64,000 nucleotides of DNA from Parasporobacterium paucivorans DSM 15970 (GCF_900141895.1 NZ_FQYT01000004.1:62001-126000); one strand, 5' to 3'; positions 34,714 to 44,932 are shown, counted from the stretch's first letter. Made by a program: numbers and translations. The notes: generated by a model not told the origin, from the sequence alone.

Positions 34714-36957
34714 TTACAGACGGATTTTCGTTCCTTTTGTATCTCTCTTTGCTATTTTCAGTTTCTTCAGGTCGACCGGTTTTCCTGCGGACTCCCCTTG
34801 CGTTTCCTCTGATTCCTCAAACACATAGACTTCTTCCACAAAGTCATCCTCAGATAATTTAATTCCTCTTACGCCTATGGCTCCCTTTTTCTTTTCAGGC
34901 ACTTCATCCGCTCTGAATTTCAGGAAATACCCTTTAGCAGTCTGCAGGACCACCAGTGTATCCGGCCCGGTTTTCCATATGCTTATCACCCGGTCCCCTT
35001 CTGCCAGCTTGGAAGCTGCAACGGTCTTTTTGACCACTTCAAACTCTTTGGTGTCCACCATCTTCATCATTCCCTGCCTGGTGGTAAATAACAGCTTATT
35101 TGCAGCCAATTCAGCTGCCGAACAGACCAGCACAATATTTTCCTGTTTGCTGTTATAATTGCTTATATTGTCCACGGGCTTCCCTTTATCTCTGAATTTA
35201 AGATATGGAATGTCCAGCACCTTAATCAGATGAAGATTCCCGGTATCCGTAAATATGCATATCTTATCTGTATTCATGCAGGGGATTACCCGTTTATTTT
35301 CTGCATGCACCGCCTCCTTGTTTCTCTCATAGGATGCGGCATCTATGGTCTTGATATATTCAAATCGGTCCATCAGCAAGACGACTTCCTGCTCCGTAAC
35401 GGGGTTTTCCTCATACACCGCAGCCTGTCCGTCTTCAATGGCGGTTTTTCTTTCCACGGCGTATTCTTTTCTGATATCCTCCAGATCCTTGATGATGACC
35501 TTAGTCATGACATCTCTGTTCCCGAGGATTTTTTCATATTCGGCGATTTTTTTCAATATCGCATCATACTCTTTCTTCAGTGAGAGTATTTCCAGACCGA
35601 TTAATTTATAGAGCCTCATTTCCAGGATTGCAGTTGCCTGCCTTTCCGTGAAATTCAGGGTTGCCGCTTCCTTTTCGGAGGCTTCACTTTTGAATCGGAT
35701 TTTCCCGGTATTTCCATTAATCAGACAGTCTCTGGCCTGCTTGATGTTGGAGCTGCCCCTGAGGATCTCGATGATCAGGTCAATGATATTGCAGGCGCGG
35801 ATCAGGCCCTCCTTGATTTCCTTCTGCTCCAGCTCCTTGGTCAGCAGGGTGGTGTATTTCCGTGTCAGTATTTCATACTGGAAATTGGAACTGTGTTCAA
35901 TGATTTTTTTGAGGCTCAGCACTTCCGGACGGTTGTCTACGATGGCCAGCATGTTCACGCCAAAGGTGTCTTCAAGCTTGGTCTTTTTATAGAGCATGTT
36001 CTCCAGCTTTTTGACATCGGCGTTCTTGCGCAGTTCCAGGACGATCCGGATTCCTTCCTTAGACGACTCATTGGATATATCCGTGATATCCGCTGTTTTT
36101 TTGTTTTCCACCAGCATGCAGATATCGGAGATGAATTTACCGATGTTTGCTCCAATCATAGTGTAAGGAATTTCTGATATGACCAGCTTATCCTTGTCTG
36201 TTTTCCTTTTGCCGGGTTCAAATTCGACTTTTCCCCGGAGCTTGATTTTTCCGGAGCCGGTTTCATAGATTTCCCGCAGCTCGCTCTTATTGACTACAAA
36301 TCCACCCGTCGGGAAATCAGGACCCTTTATGTATTCCATCAGTTCCATGGTCGTAATCCCGGTATTTTTCAGGTATGCGATAACGGCATCCACCACCTCC
36401 CCCAGATTGTGAGCGGGGATGCTGGTTGTCATTCCTACGGCAATTCCTTCCGCTCCGTTTACAAGCAGATTGGGAACCCTTACCGGGAGCACTACAGGCT
36501 CTTTTTCCGTTTCATCAAAATTGGCGACAAAATCCACCACATTTTTATCCAGATCCGCCAGGTATACGTCCTGGGTGAATTTCTTGAGTTTGGCCTCTGT
36601 GTAACGCATAGCGGCCGCGCCATCCCCTTCGATAGACCCGAAGTTTCCATGCCCATCCACCAGAGCCATGCCCTTTTTGAAGTCCTGTTCCAGTACCACC
36701 AGGGCGTCGTATATGGAGCTGTCCCCGTGGGGGTGGAACTTACCCATTGTATCGCCTACAATACGGGCCGATTTCCTGTGGGGCTTATCATAATTCAGTC
36801 CCAGTTCGTTCATGGCGTAAAGTACCCGCCGCTGTACAGGCTTCAATCCATCTCTTGCATCCGGCACTGCCCTCGCGCAGATTACGCTCATGGCATAGTC
36901 GATATAGGATTTCTGCATGATTTCGGAATATTCTGTTTTTATTATATTTTCTGCCAT
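34714..36957 (-). CDS. parC: Type IIA topoisomerase subunit A (ParC/GyrA family)
   Basis: A 747-residue DNA cleavage/religation subunit. The active-site tyrosine is in [10 protein letters not shown], and the quinolone region [13 protein letters not shown] keeps the Ser and Asp found in sensitive enzymes. The C-terminal beta-propeller is present but the GyrA box (QRRGGKG-like) is not seen at its expected place, where the sequence reads [14 protein letters not shown]. That favours topoisomerase IV or a second, non-supercoiling paralogue over gyrase. GGAGG precedes the ATG and overlaps the stop of the partner gene. Confidence 0.85.
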   Translation of the reverse strand: MAENIIKTEYSEIMQKSYIDYAMSVICARAVPDARDGLKPVQRRVLYAMNELGLNYDKPHRKSARIVGDTMGKFHPHGDSSIYDALVVLEQDFKKGMALVDGHGNFGSIEGDGAAAMRYTEAKLKKFTQDVYLADLDKNVVDFVANFDETEKEPVVLPVRVPNLLVNGAEGIAVGMTTSIPAHNLGEVVDAVIAYLKNTGITTMELMEYIKGPDFPTGGFVVNKSELREIYETGSGKIKLRGKVEFEPGKRKTDKDKLVISEIPYTMIGANIGKFISDICMLVENKKTADITDISNESSKEGIRIVLELRKNADVKKLENMLYKKTKLEDTFGVNMLAIVDNRPEVLSLKKIIEHSSNFQYEILTRKYTTLLTKELEQKEIKEGLIRACNIIDLIIEILRGSSNIKQARDCLINGNTGKIRFKSEASEKEAATLNFTERQATAILEMRLYKLIGLEILSLKKEYDAILKKIAEYEKILGNRDVMTKVIIKDLEDIRKEYAVERKTAIEDGQAAVYEENPVTEQEVVLLMDRFEYIKTIDAASYERNKEAVHAENKRVIPCMNTDKICIFTDTGNLHLIKVLDIPYLKFRDKGKPVDNISNYNSKQENIVLVCSAAELAANKLLFTTRQGMMKMVDTKEFEVVKKTVAASKLAEGDRVISIWKTGPDTLVVLQTAKGYFLKFRADEVPEKKKGAIGVRGIKLSEDDFVEEVYVFEESEETQGESAGKPVDLKKLKIAKRDTKGTKIRL

Positions 36958-36967
36958 CCTCAGCCTC

Positions 36968-38890
36968 CTATAAATCTAAATCCGCATAATGCGCATTCTG
37001 ATAGATGAAGGAACGGCGGCGAGGTACATCATTGCCCATCAGCATGGATGTTACTTCCGATGCCATCTTGCCGTCCTCAATCTCTATCTGCCTCAGCACC
37101 CGTGTCTCCGGATTCAGGGTCGTCTCCCAGAGCTGATCCGCATCCATCTCTCCCAGACCTTTAAACCGCTGGAGGGTAAATGTTCCTTTATGGGCCCTGC
37201 GGTATTTTTCCAGTGCCTGGTCGTCATAAAGATATTCTTCCTTCCCTGATTTCGGTATGGCTTTGTATAGGGGCGGCATAGCCTGGTAGATATGTCCTTC
37301 GCTTATCAGTTCCGGCATGAATCTATAGAAAAAGGTCATCAGCAGGGTGGCGATGTGGGCACCGTCCACGTCGGCATCGCTCATGATAATGATTTTATCG
37401 TATCTGAGCCGGCTAATATCAAAGTCATTGCCGTAGCCTTCGGAAAAGCCACAGCCAAAAGCATTGATCATGGTTTTGATTTCACTGTTAGCAAGCACCT
37501 TATCCATGGTTGCCTTCTCCACGTTCAGGATCTTGCCACGGATAGGCAGTATAGCTTGAATCTTCCTGTCCCTGGCTGTTTTAGCCGACCCTCCGGCCGA
37601 ATCACCTTCCACGATGAACACTTCGCAATCCTTTGGGTTCCGGCTTTCACAGGTGGCCAGCTTTCCATTGCTGTCGATGACAAACTTCTGTCTGGTAAGC
37701 AGGTTGGTTCTTGTCTTTTCCTCTTCCTTTCGGATTCTGGCAGATTTTTCCGCGCATCCAATTACCTCTTTCAAGGTTTCCAGGTTCTTGTCGAAGAACC
37801 TCTGCAGTTCCTCGCCGGTCACTTCTGCCATTACTTTTCCGGCATCCGGATTATCCAGTTTTGTTTTTGTCTGGCCTTCAAATCTTGGATCCGGATGCTT
37901 GATGGCTATCACGGCTGTCATCCCGTTCCTGACGTCCTGTCCCGTGAAGTTGGCATCTTTCTCCTTCAGTATGCCAATCTCCCTGGCATACTGGTTGATT
38001 ACCGTGGTGAACTTTGACTTAAATCCGGTCAGATGGGTTCCACCCTCCTGTGTGTAAATATTGTTGCAGAATCCCAGGATATTTTCCTGGAACTCATTCA
38101 CAAACTGAATGGCGGCCTCCACTTCTATACCTTCAGACTTCTTCTTGAAATATATGACCTCATGAACCGGTTCTTTCTCCTGATTCAGTTCCCGCACGTA
38201 TGCGGCAATTCCTTCTTCTTCCTTATAGATCAGCCGTTCCTCTTCACCAGGACGCTTGTTGTCAAATATCACTGTAAGATTCGGATTAAGATAGGCAGTC
38301 TCATGAAGACGGCTCATAATCATATCTGCCTTGAAATATGTTTTCTCAAAGATTTCATTATCTGGAAGAAATTTCACCATCGTGCCAGTGTCGTTTTTTC
38401 TGCAGGTTCCCACCTCTTCCAGGGGATGCATTACCTTCCCTCTCTCGTATCTCTGCCTGAAAATCTTTCCATCCCTCTTTATCGTGACCTCCAGCCATTC
38501 TGAAAGGGCATTCACAACGGAAGCTCCCACGCCATGGAGGCCGCCTGAGATTTTATACCCGCCTCCGCCGAACTTTCCGCCTGCATGGAGCATCGTAAAA
38601 ACGACCTCCACCGCAGGAAGTCCCGTTTTGGTATTGATTCCTACAGGAATCCCCCTCCCGTTGTCCTGAATGGTTGCGGTTCCGTCTTCCTCCAGTGTCA
38701 CAAATATCTCCGAACAGTATCCCGCCAGATGCTCGTCCACAGCGTTGTCTACTATTTCATAAATCAGGTGGTTCAGGCCTCTGGTTGATATGCTGCCAAT
38801 ATACATGCCGGGTCTCTTTCGGACAGCTTCCAGTCCCTCGAGTATGGAAATGCTGTTCTCGTCATAATTGTTCATCTGCACTTTACTCAT
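36968..38890 (-). CDS. parE: Type IIA topoisomerase subunit B (ParE/GyrB family)
   Basis: A 640-residue ATPase subunit. GHKL motifs are EIVDNAVDEHLAG, DNGRGIPVG and GLHGVGASVVNALS; the Toprim domain has VEGDSAGGSAK and DADVDGAHI. The sequence alone does not separate GyrB from ParE, so the ParE name follows from the partner gene lacking a GyrA box. The ATG at 38890 is preceded by GAGAGGG. The absence of dnaN/recF beside it also suggests this is not the replication-origin gyrase locus. Confidence 0.85.
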   Translation of the reverse strand: MSKVQMNNYDENSISILEGLEAVRKRPGMYIGSISTRGLNHLIYEIVDNAVDEHLAGYCSEIFVTLEEDGTATIQDNGRGIPVGINTKTGLPAVEVVFTMLHAGGKFGGGGYKISGGLHGVGASVVNALSEWLEVTIKRDGKIFRQRYERGKVMHPLEEVGTCRKNDTGTMVKFLPDNEIFEKTYFKADMIMSRLHETAYLNPNLTVIFDNKRPGEEERLIYKEEEGIAAYVRELNQEKEPVHEVIYFKKKSEGIEVEAAIQFVNEFQENILGFCNNIYTQEGGTHLTGFKSKFTTVINQYAREIGILKEKDANFTGQDVRNGMTAVIAIKHPDPRFEGQTKTKLDNPDAGKVMAEVTGEELQRFFDKNLETLKEVIGCAEKSARIRKEEEKTRTNLLTRQKFVIDSNGKLATCESRNPKDCEVFIVEGDSAGGSAKTARDRKIQAILPIRGKILNVEKATMDKVLANSEIKTMINAFGCGFSEGYGNDFDISRLRYDKIIIMSDADVDGAHIATLLMTFFYRFMPELISEGHIYQAMPPLYKAIPKSGKEEYLYDDQALEKYRRAHKGTFTLQRFKGLGEMDADQLWETTLNPETRVLRQIEIEDGKMASEVTSMLMGNDVPRRRSFIYQNAHYADLDL

Positions 38891-38931
38891 ACTTACATAA
38901 CCCTCTCTTTTTTACCCGGGATGAAATTCAA

Positions 38932-38955
38932 ATAGTTAGACTGACGTCTAACTAT
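38932..38955 (-). terminator. Stem-loop between trpS and parE
   Basis: ATAGTTAGAC and GTCTAACTAT form a 10-bp perfect stem with a 4-base loop, followed on the minus strand by TTTGAATTTC. It lies 15 bases after the trpS stop. The poor T run makes it a weak terminator at best. Confidence 0.5.
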
Positions 38956-38970
38956 CTGCTTCCCAACCTT

Positions 38971-39975
38971 TTATTTTATTCTGTCCGGGAATCCAACCTT
39001 TCGCTGCACTTTTCTCAGTGTTTTACCTGCTGCATAATTTGCTTTTTCCGCATTGGTTTTTATGATTCCATCAATATAATCTTTGTTCTTGCTCAGATCG
39101 TCAAATCTGTCCTGGAGAGGCTTGAGAACGGATATCACGGATTCTCCCACTGCCACCTTGAAATCTCCATAGCCGGAATTCTCGAATTCTTTTTCCACCT
39201 CGGCTGCGCTGCTGCCGGTAATGGCCATATAAATATCCATCAGATTCCGGATTCCAGGCTTGTCTTCCGAATATATAACCTGATTGTCGCTGTCCGTTAC
39301 AGCTCTTTTGAATTTTTTTATGATTACATCCGGTTTATCGGTCAGGAGAATGCCAGCGTTCGGGTTCTCGTCTGATTTCGACATCTTTTTGGTCGGTTCC
39401 TGCAGGCTCATAACCCTTGCTCCAGCCTTCCCAAAATACGGCTCCGGTATCGTAAATACATCTCCGTATATGCCGTTAAATCTCTGGGCGATATCGCGGG
39501 TTATCTCCAGATGCTGTTTCTGGTCTGCTCCGACCGGCACCACATCTGACTGGAAGAGCAGGATATCTGCCGCCATCAGCACAGGATAGGTAAACAGTCC
39601 TGCATTTATATTATCGGAATGCTTTTCCGACTTGTCCTTAAACTGAGTCATTCTGTTCAGCTCGCCCATATAGGTGAAGCAGTTCAATATCCAGGAAAGC
39701 TCTGCATGCGCTGAAACATGGGACTGGTAATACAAGCAGTTCTTTTCGGGGTTGATTCCAGCCGCAATATAAAGCATGAGAAGGTCTCTGGCTCTTTTCC
39801 TGAGTTGGGCCGGATCCTGTCTGACCGTGATGGAGTGCAGGTCAACGACACAGTAAAAACAGTCATACTCTTCTTCCAGGACCACCCAGTTTTTCAGGGC
39901 TCCCAGGTAATTACCCAATGTTAGAGTTCCAGTTGCCTGCATGCCGCTGAAAAGTGTCTTCTTATCGCCAATCAT
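38971..39975 (-). CDS. trpS: Tryptophanyl-tRNA synthetase
   Basis: A 334-residue class I synthetase that charges tRNA-Trp. The HIGH-type signature is TGTLTLGNYLGAL near residue 20 and the KMSKS signature is PTKKMSKSDENP. Length is normal. It starts 25 bases after the carB stop. No T-box leader is present, unlike many stand-alone Firmicutes trpS genes, so it is probably read from the carA promoter. Confidence 0.97.
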   Translation of the reverse strand: MIGDKKTLFSGMQATGTLTLGNYLGALKNWVVLEEEYDCFYCVVDLHSITVRQDPAQLRKRARDLLMLYIAAGINPEKNCLYYQSHVSAHAELSWILNCFTYMGELNRMTQFKDKSEKHSDNINAGLFTYPVLMAADILLFQSDVVPVGADQKQHLEITRDIAQRFNGIYGDVFTIPEPYFGKAGARVMSLQEPTKKMSKSDENPNAGILLTDKPDVIIKKFKRAVTDSDNQVIYSEDKPGIRNLMDIYMAITGSSAAEVEKEFENSGYGDFKVAVGESVISVLKPLQDRFDDLSKNKDYIDGIIKTNAEKANYAAGKTLRKVQRKVGFPDRIK

Positions 39976-40000
39976 TCATAATTCCTCCATTGTCTAAGTT

Positions 40001-43000
40001 TTAGATGATCGATGCAATGTCAATAGGAGTAAGATTTTCTTTGGCATCGCTTTCCAGGCTCGTAAGCAGGGCATTTGCGGTATCCAGAGAGGTAAGGCAG
40101 GTCACCCCTGTTTCAATCGAAGTCCTCCTTATGATAAAGCCATCCCTGGTTTTATCTCTTCCCTGTGTAGGTGTATCAATCACCAGGTCTATCTGGTGTG
40201 ACAGGAGCAGATCCAGCACCGTTGGGGATTCCTGATTCAATTTATTCACTTTAATGGCATTAACGCCGTTTTCTTTTAATACCTGGGCAGTTCTTCTCGT
40301 AGCGTAAATTTCATAACCGAGAGCTTCAAACCGTCTGCCCACGGAAACGGCATCTTTTTTATCCGCATCATTTACGGTTATGATAACCTTTTTATTCTTG
40401 GGAAGATCGACTCCAGCGCCCAAAAACGCCTTATACAGAGCTTCCTCAAAAGTTTTTGCAATCCCCAGACATTCTCCCGTGGACTTCATTTCCGGTCCAA
40501 GACTTATGTCGGCTCCTCTGAGTTTTTCAAAAGAAAATACCGGCATCTTGATGGCATAATAGTCGTTGGAAGGGTGCAGACCCGGCGTATAGCCCAGTCC
40601 TTTTATGGTGTCTCCCAGAATCACCTTGGCAGCTATCTGCACGATGGGAAGGCCTGTCACCTTGCTGATATATGGCACGGTACGGCTGGAACGTGGATTC
40701 ACCTCGATTACATAAACTTTCTCTCCGGATACGATAAACTGGATGTTTATCAGTCCCTTTACATGAAGAGCCTTTGCAAGCCGCCTGGTATAATCCACGA
40801 TTATTTCCGTCACTGCATCCGAAATGGTCACTGTCGGATACACGGAAATACTGTCTCCGGAATGGATTCCCGCTCTTTCGATATGTTCCATGACTCCCGG
40901 AATCAGAATGTCTTCCCCGTCACATACCGCATCCACTTCCACTTCTTTTCCCATCATATATTTATCCACCAGAATCGGGTGCTCCTGGGTGATCAGGTTT
41001 ACATTATCGATATACTCGATGATTTCCTCGTCCGAGAATGCAATCTGCATTCCCTGGCCGCCAAGAACATAGGACGGTCTTACAAGAACCGGATAACCCA
41101 GTCCTCTGGCCACAGCCACCGCTTCCTGGCTGGTATACACGGTCTTTCCCTCTGGTCTTGGAATCTCGCACTGCTCAAGAATTGCATCAAACAGTTCCCT
41201 GTCTTCTGCGGCATCCACATCTTCTGCTTTTGTTCCCAGGATAGGTACTCCCATTTCCATAAGGCTCTTAGTCAGCTTGATGGCTGTCTGCCCACCGAAC
41301 TGCACCACAGCTCCATCCGGCTTCTCTATATTGACGATATTTTCCACATCCTCCGGTGTAAGCGGCTCAAAATAAAGCTTGTCGGCTATATCAAAATCCG
41401 TGCTTACCGTTTCAGGATTGTTGTTGACGATAATGGTTTCATATCCCTCATTCTTAAATGCCCAGGTGCAGTGTACCGAGCAGTAATCAAACTCGATTCC
41501 CTGTCCTATCCGGATGGGGCCTGAACCAAGAATCAGAACTTTTTTCTTTCCAGCCGAAGGCATAGCTTCATTCTGGCTTCCAAAGCAGGAGTAGTAGTAA
41601 GGCGTCTCCGCCTCGAATTCTGCCGCGCAGGTATCTACAATCTTAAAGACCGCCACAATGTTGTTATCCATCCGCATTTTTTTGACGAATTCTGCCGTCT
41701 TGCCTGTCAGTTTTGCGATGACCGTATCCGGAAATTCTATTCTTTTGGCTTCTGCCAGAAGCTCCGGCGTCAATGGCTTGCTGTTAAGCGCCTGTTCCAT
41801 CTCCACCAGGATAGCTATTTTATCGATAAACCATGGGTCGATCTTTGTTATGTCATTGATCGTCTCGTAGTCCATTTTACGGCGTACGGCCTCCGCGATG
41901 ACAAATATCCGTCGGTCGTCCACAAGGGCCAGTTCCTCAAGCAGTTCATCATAGGATAAATCCTTATAACCATAGGACATAAGGCTGTCCACGTTCTGCT
42001 CCAGGGATCGTAGGGCTTTCATAAGAGCACCTTCAAAATTCGTACAGATGCTCATTACCTCTCCTGTTGCCTTCATCTGCGTGGTCAGAGTCCTTTTGGC
42101 ATGAATGAATTTATCAAAAGGAAGCCTCGGAATTTTCACGACACAGTAGTCCAGGGCAGGCTCAAAGCTGGCAAACGTCTTGCCAGTAATGGCATTTTCA
42201 ATCTCGTCCAGCGTGTAGCCCAGAGCGATCTTTGCGGCAACCTTTGCAATCGGATAGCCGGTCGCCTTGGAAGCCAGGGCGGAGGAGCGGCTAACCCTGG
42301 GGTTAACCTCAATAACGCAGTATTCAAAACTGGTCGGATGGAGGGCATACTGCACATTGCAGCCGCCTTCGATGGCCAGTTCATTTATAATATTTAAGGC
42401 TGAGGTCCTCAGCATCTGATATTCTTTGTCAGAAAGTGTCTGGGAAGGAGCGACTACGATACTGTCCCCCGTATGGACCCCTACCGGATCCAGATTTTCC
42501 ATATTACATACCGTAATGCAGCTTCCCTTGCTGTCACGGATCACTTCATATTCAATCTCTTTCCATCCGGCAATACATCGTTCTACCAGAACCTGTCCCA
42601 CACGGCTCAAACGCAGTCCGTTTGACAGGATGTCCATCAGTTCCTGCTGGGTGTCCGCTATGCCGCCGCCGCTGCCGCCAAGGGTGTAAGCCGGCCTGAG
42701 TACAACCGGGTAGCCAATTTCATTGGCAAAGTCGATTCCGTCCTCTACATTCTCCACTACCATGGAAGATGCACATGGCTCATTGATTTTCTCCATTGTG
42801 TTCTTGAATTCTAGCCTGTCCTCTGCTTTTTTAATTGTCTGGGACGTGGTTCCAATCAGCCTTGCTCCGTTCCTTCCCAGGAATCCGGATTCATCCAGTT
42901 CCATGGCAAGGTTCAGGGCCGCCTGCCCGCCAAGGGTCGGCAGGATGCTGTCCGGTTTTTCCATCTGAATAATTTTTTCCAGAACTTTTACTGTGAGAGG

Positions 43001-43201
43001 CTCAATATATACTTTATCTGCAATGTCTCTATCCGTCATGATTGTGGCCGGATTCGAATTTACCAGCACAACCTCGATTCCTTCCTCTTTCAGGGAACGG
43101 CACGCCTGTGTACCGGCATAGTCAAACTCCGCAGCCTGTCCGATTACAATTGGTCCGGAACCTATAACCATTACTTTCTTAATATCCGGATTTTTAGGCA
43201 T
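40001..43201 (-). CDS. carB: Carbamoyl-phosphate synthase large subunit
   Basis: A 1066-residue protein with two ATP-grasp halves, each opening with a matching motif (MVIGSGPIVIGQAAEFDYAG, then ILGSGPIRIGQGIEFDYCS) and each holding a VEVNPR(V/S)SR metal site. A C-terminal MGS-like allosteric domain ends the protein. It makes carbamoyl phosphate from bicarbonate, ATP and ammonia delivered by CarA, for pyrimidine and arginine synthesis. The start overlaps the end of carA by 8 bases. Confidence 0.97.
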   Translation of the reverse strand: MPKNPDIKKVMVIGSGPIVIGQAAEFDYAGTQACRSLKEEGIEVVLVNSNPATIMTDRDIADKVYIEPLTVKVLEKIIQMEKPDSILPTLGGQAALNLAMELDESGFLGRNGARLIGTTSQTIKKAEDRLEFKNTMEKINEPCASSMVVENVEDGIDFANEIGYPVVLRPAYTLGGSGGGIADTQQELMDILSNGLRLSRVGQVLVERCIAGWKEIEYEVIRDSKGSCITVCNMENLDPVGVHTGDSIVVAPSQTLSDKEYQMLRTSALNIINELAIEGGCNVQYALHPTSFEYCVIEVNPRVSRSSALASKATGYPIAKVAAKIALGYTLDEIENAITGKTFASFEPALDYCVVKIPRLPFDKFIHAKRTLTTQMKATGEVMSICTNFEGALMKALRSLEQNVDSLMSYGYKDLSYDELLEELALVDDRRIFVIAEAVRRKMDYETINDITKIDPWFIDKIAILVEMEQALNSKPLTPELLAEAKRIEFPDTVIAKLTGKTAEFVKKMRMDNNIVAVFKIVDTCAAEFEAETPYYYSCFGSQNEAMPSAGKKKVLILGSGPIRIGQGIEFDYCSVHCTWAFKNEGYETIIVNNNPETVSTDFDIADKLYFEPLTPEDVENIVNIEKPDGAVVQFGGQTAIKLTKSLMEMGVPILGTKAEDVDAAEDRELFDAILEQCEIPRPEGKTVYTSQEAVAVARGLGYPVLVRPSYVLGGQGMQIAFSDEEIIEYIDNVNLITQEHPILVDKYMMGKEVEVDAVCDGEDILIPGVMEHIERAGIHSGDSISVYPTVTISDAVTEIIVDYTRRLAKALHVKGLINIQFIVSGEKVYVIEVNPRSSRTVPYISKVTGLPIVQIAAKVILGDTIKGLGYTPGLHPSNDYYAIKMPVFSFEKLRGADISLGPEMKSTGECLGIAKTFEEALYKAFLGAGVDLPKNKKVIITVNDADKKDAVSVGRRFEALGYEIYATRRTAQVLKENGVNAIKVNKLNQESPTVLDLLLSHQIDLVIDTPTQGRDKTRDGFIIRRTSIETGVTCLTSLDTANALLTSLESDAKENLTPIDIASII

Positions 43202-44273
43202 TCTTCTTATCCTCCATCATCTTAATGAACTCGTCAAACAACAGCTCCGTGTCCTGTGGTCCGGCACAGGCCTCCGGATGAAACTGCACCGTAAAGATAT
43301 TTTTGTCCTTAAACTGAAGACCTTCAACGGTACCGTCATTTACGTTGATGAATTTAACTTGTGCAATATCTTGATCAATTGTTTTTTCATCTACCATATA
43401 ACCGTGGTTCTGCGTAGAAATATAGACCTTTCCGGTGGCGAGATCCTTTACAGGATGATTCGCGCCTCTGTGTCCGTATTTCATCTTAAGGGTATCGGCC
43501 CCTGTGGCCAGAGCCATCAGCTGATGCCCAAGGCAGATTGCAAAAATCGGAATATCCGTATTATACAGTTTTTTTATTTCTTCAATGATGGAAGTACAGT
43601 CCTTAGGATCCCCCGGACCGTTCGAAAGCATGATGCCATCCGGATTGGAGCAGATTATTTCTTCGGCAGAAGTGAAGGCCGGATAAACAGTTACCTCACA
43701 CCCTCTTTTATGTAAAGAATTTGCAATATTTTTCTTTGTTCCAAAATCATATAGGGCTACTTTGTGTTTTCCGCCCTCGAGAACCGTTTTTGATTTGCGT
43801 GAAACTTTTTCGATTACCCCTTTTGAGGAGTATGTTTTTAATTTTTCTTTTACTTCTTCCATGTCGAATTTTTCGTTGGTTGTAATCATTCCGATCATGG
43901 TACCCTTTTCCCTGAGTATTTTTGTAAGGGCTCTCGTATCAATGCCGCTGATGCCAGGTATTTCATATTTTTCCAGGAAGTCCTGAATGCTGATATCGCT
44001 TCTGAAGTTGCTCGGCCTCCGTGACAGTTCTCTGACAATGAACCCGTCCGGCCATGGCCTGTCTGATTCCATATCCTCAAAGCAGACTCCGTAGTTGCCA
44101 ATGAGCGGATATGTCATGACCACTGCCTGACCTGCGTAGGAAGGATCCGTAAGCACCTCAGGATAACCCGTCATGGAGGTGTTAAAGACGATTTCACTTA
44201 TTACTTCTTTCTGTGAGCCGATGGATGTTCCCGTGAATACCGTTCCATCTTCTAATATTAAGAAAGCTTTCAT
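43194..44273 (-). CDS. carA: Carbamoyl-phosphate synthase small subunit
   Basis: A 359-residue glutamine amidotransferase subunit. The N-terminal CPSase domain begins FLILEDGTVFTGTSIG; the class I glutaminase domain has the catalytic cysteine in FAICLGHQLMALA and histidine in VQFHPEACAGP. It delivers ammonia to CarB. It is the first gene of the carA-carB-trpS unit and has a strong promoter bracketed by an inverted repeat. Confidence 0.97.
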   Translation of the reverse strand: MKAFLILEDGTVFTGTSIGSQKEVISEIVFNTSMTGYPEVLTDPSYAGQAVVMTYPLIGNYGVCFEDMESDRPWPDGFIVRELSRRPSNFRSDISIQDFLEKYEIPGISGIDTRALTKILREKGTMIGMITTNEKFDMEEVKEKLKTYSSKGVIEKVSRKSKTVLEGGKHKVALYDFGTKKNIANSLHKRGCEVTVYPAFTSAEEIICSNPDGIMLSNGPGDPKDCTSIIEEIKKLYNTDIPIFAICLGHQLMALATGADTLKMKYGHRGANHPVKDLATGKVYISTQNHGYMVDEKTIDQDIAQVKFINVNDGTVEGLQFKDKNIFTVQFHPEACAGPQDTELLFDEFIKMMEDKKNA

Positions 44274-44322
44274 ATTTTAGGATTCCTTTCTTGTCTGTTG
44301 TTTTTCTATCGAATTCCAAATT

Positions 44323-44387
44323 GTTAAGATTATACCTTATAAGATAAATTATTTCAACCTGGTTTTTACTTATATTATAATCTTAAC
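44323..44387. repeat. 12-bp inverted repeat bracketing the carAB promoter (possible operator)
   Basis: GTTAAGATTATA (44323-44334) is repeated in perfect inverted form as TATAATCTTAAC (44376-44387). One copy covers the -10 element and the other lies about 20 bases upstream of the -35. Such an arrangement fits a regulator binding both sites, or simply two near-identical AT-rich promoters. Confidence 0.6.
44329..44357 (-). promoter_or_regulatory. Strong sigma-A promoter of carAB
   Basis: TTGAAA (44357-44352) and TATAAT (44334-44329) on the minus strand are separated by exactly 17 bases. The leader to the carA ATG is about 50 bases and shows no PyrR-type attenuator hairpin. Confidence 0.8.
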
Positions 44388-44592
44388 CAGTCACATAATT
44401 TGTTAATTATGTCTAATTTTATCAAACATGATATTCCCCCAAAAATCGTGCTTTCTCAAAACAACTCATTATATCACACTTTGTCAAATCATGTCGTATT
44501 CCTGGAAAATTGTATTCGATATTTAATTATACATTAATGTTTCTCTTAATTCCAGAATATTTAACTTCGTAATATCCCTGCATGACAAAAAC
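44388..44592. other. AT-rich intergenic stretch with no recognised element
   Basis: About 200 bases between the carAB control region and the mobile insertion. No ORF with a ribosome site, RNA gene or clear promoter was recognised. The last bases, ACAAAAAC, read as a T run on the minus strand and probably belong to the old terminator that the insertion split. Confidence 0.5.
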
Positions 44593-44616
44593 AGCCTCTG
44601 CATTCCTGCAAAGGCT
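44593..44616. repeat. Left copy of a 24-bp direct repeat flanking the insertion
   Basis: This 24-base block is itself a hairpin (AGCCTCTGCA, TTCC, TGCAAAGGCT; one mismatch). An identical copy lies at 46630-46653. On the minus strand this copy is followed by GTTTTTG, the T run expected of a rho-independent terminator. It is interpreted as one half of a palindromic target-site duplication. Confidence 0.8.
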
Positions 44617-44676
44617 CAGACTGTAGACAAAGCGGTGCTAGGGCATGAGCCCTAGCACCGCTTTGTCTACAGTCTG
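44617..44676. repeat. 60-bp perfect palindrome (copy A)
   Basis: Two 28-base arms starting CAGACTGTAGACAAAGCGG enclose the 4-base loop ATGA. A closely related copy forms the end of the transposase region at 45019-45067. It directly abuts the left 24-bp repeat. As RNA it would form a very stable stem on either strand. Confidence 0.9.
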
Positions 44677-44818
44677 AATATATATTTTACTATTTATGTA
44701 TATATTTGTAAATTATTATTTATAACTATTGTAATACATTATGTTGTGATATATATTAATTTAAGAAGTAAAGATTAGTTATAGACAGTAAAATAAGAAA
44801 AAGGGGGAATATATTAGT

Positions 44819-44932
44819 ATGGCTATATTTATTTATTATACGGGAATATTGCATGGCATATTAGAGTTCGCATTTTTAATCCTTGGAATACTTTATTTTA
44901 TTAAATATCTGAAGATGAAAAATTTAAAATAA
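44819..44932 (+). CDS. 37-residue hydrophobic small protein inside the insertion
   Basis: A short ORF starting MAIFIYYTGILHGILEFAF, with one long hydrophobic stretch (about residues 3-28) and a lysine-rich tail (KYLKMKNLK). It is preceded by a strong AAAGGGGG ribosome site 10 bases before the ATG and followed by two hairpins that could end transcription. It runs opposite to the transposase. A single-pass membrane peptide is predicted; type I toxin-like peptides have this form, but no antisense RNA gene could be defined. The function is unknown. Confidence 0.5.
   Translation: MAIFIYYTGILHGILEFAFLILGILYFIKYLKMKNLK

Noticed and set aside
44274-44592. PyrR attenuator or T-box in the carAB upstream region
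   Set aside because: No PyrR-binding loop, T-box sequence or terminator/antiterminator pair was found; only a sigma-A promoter and an inverted repeat are visible.
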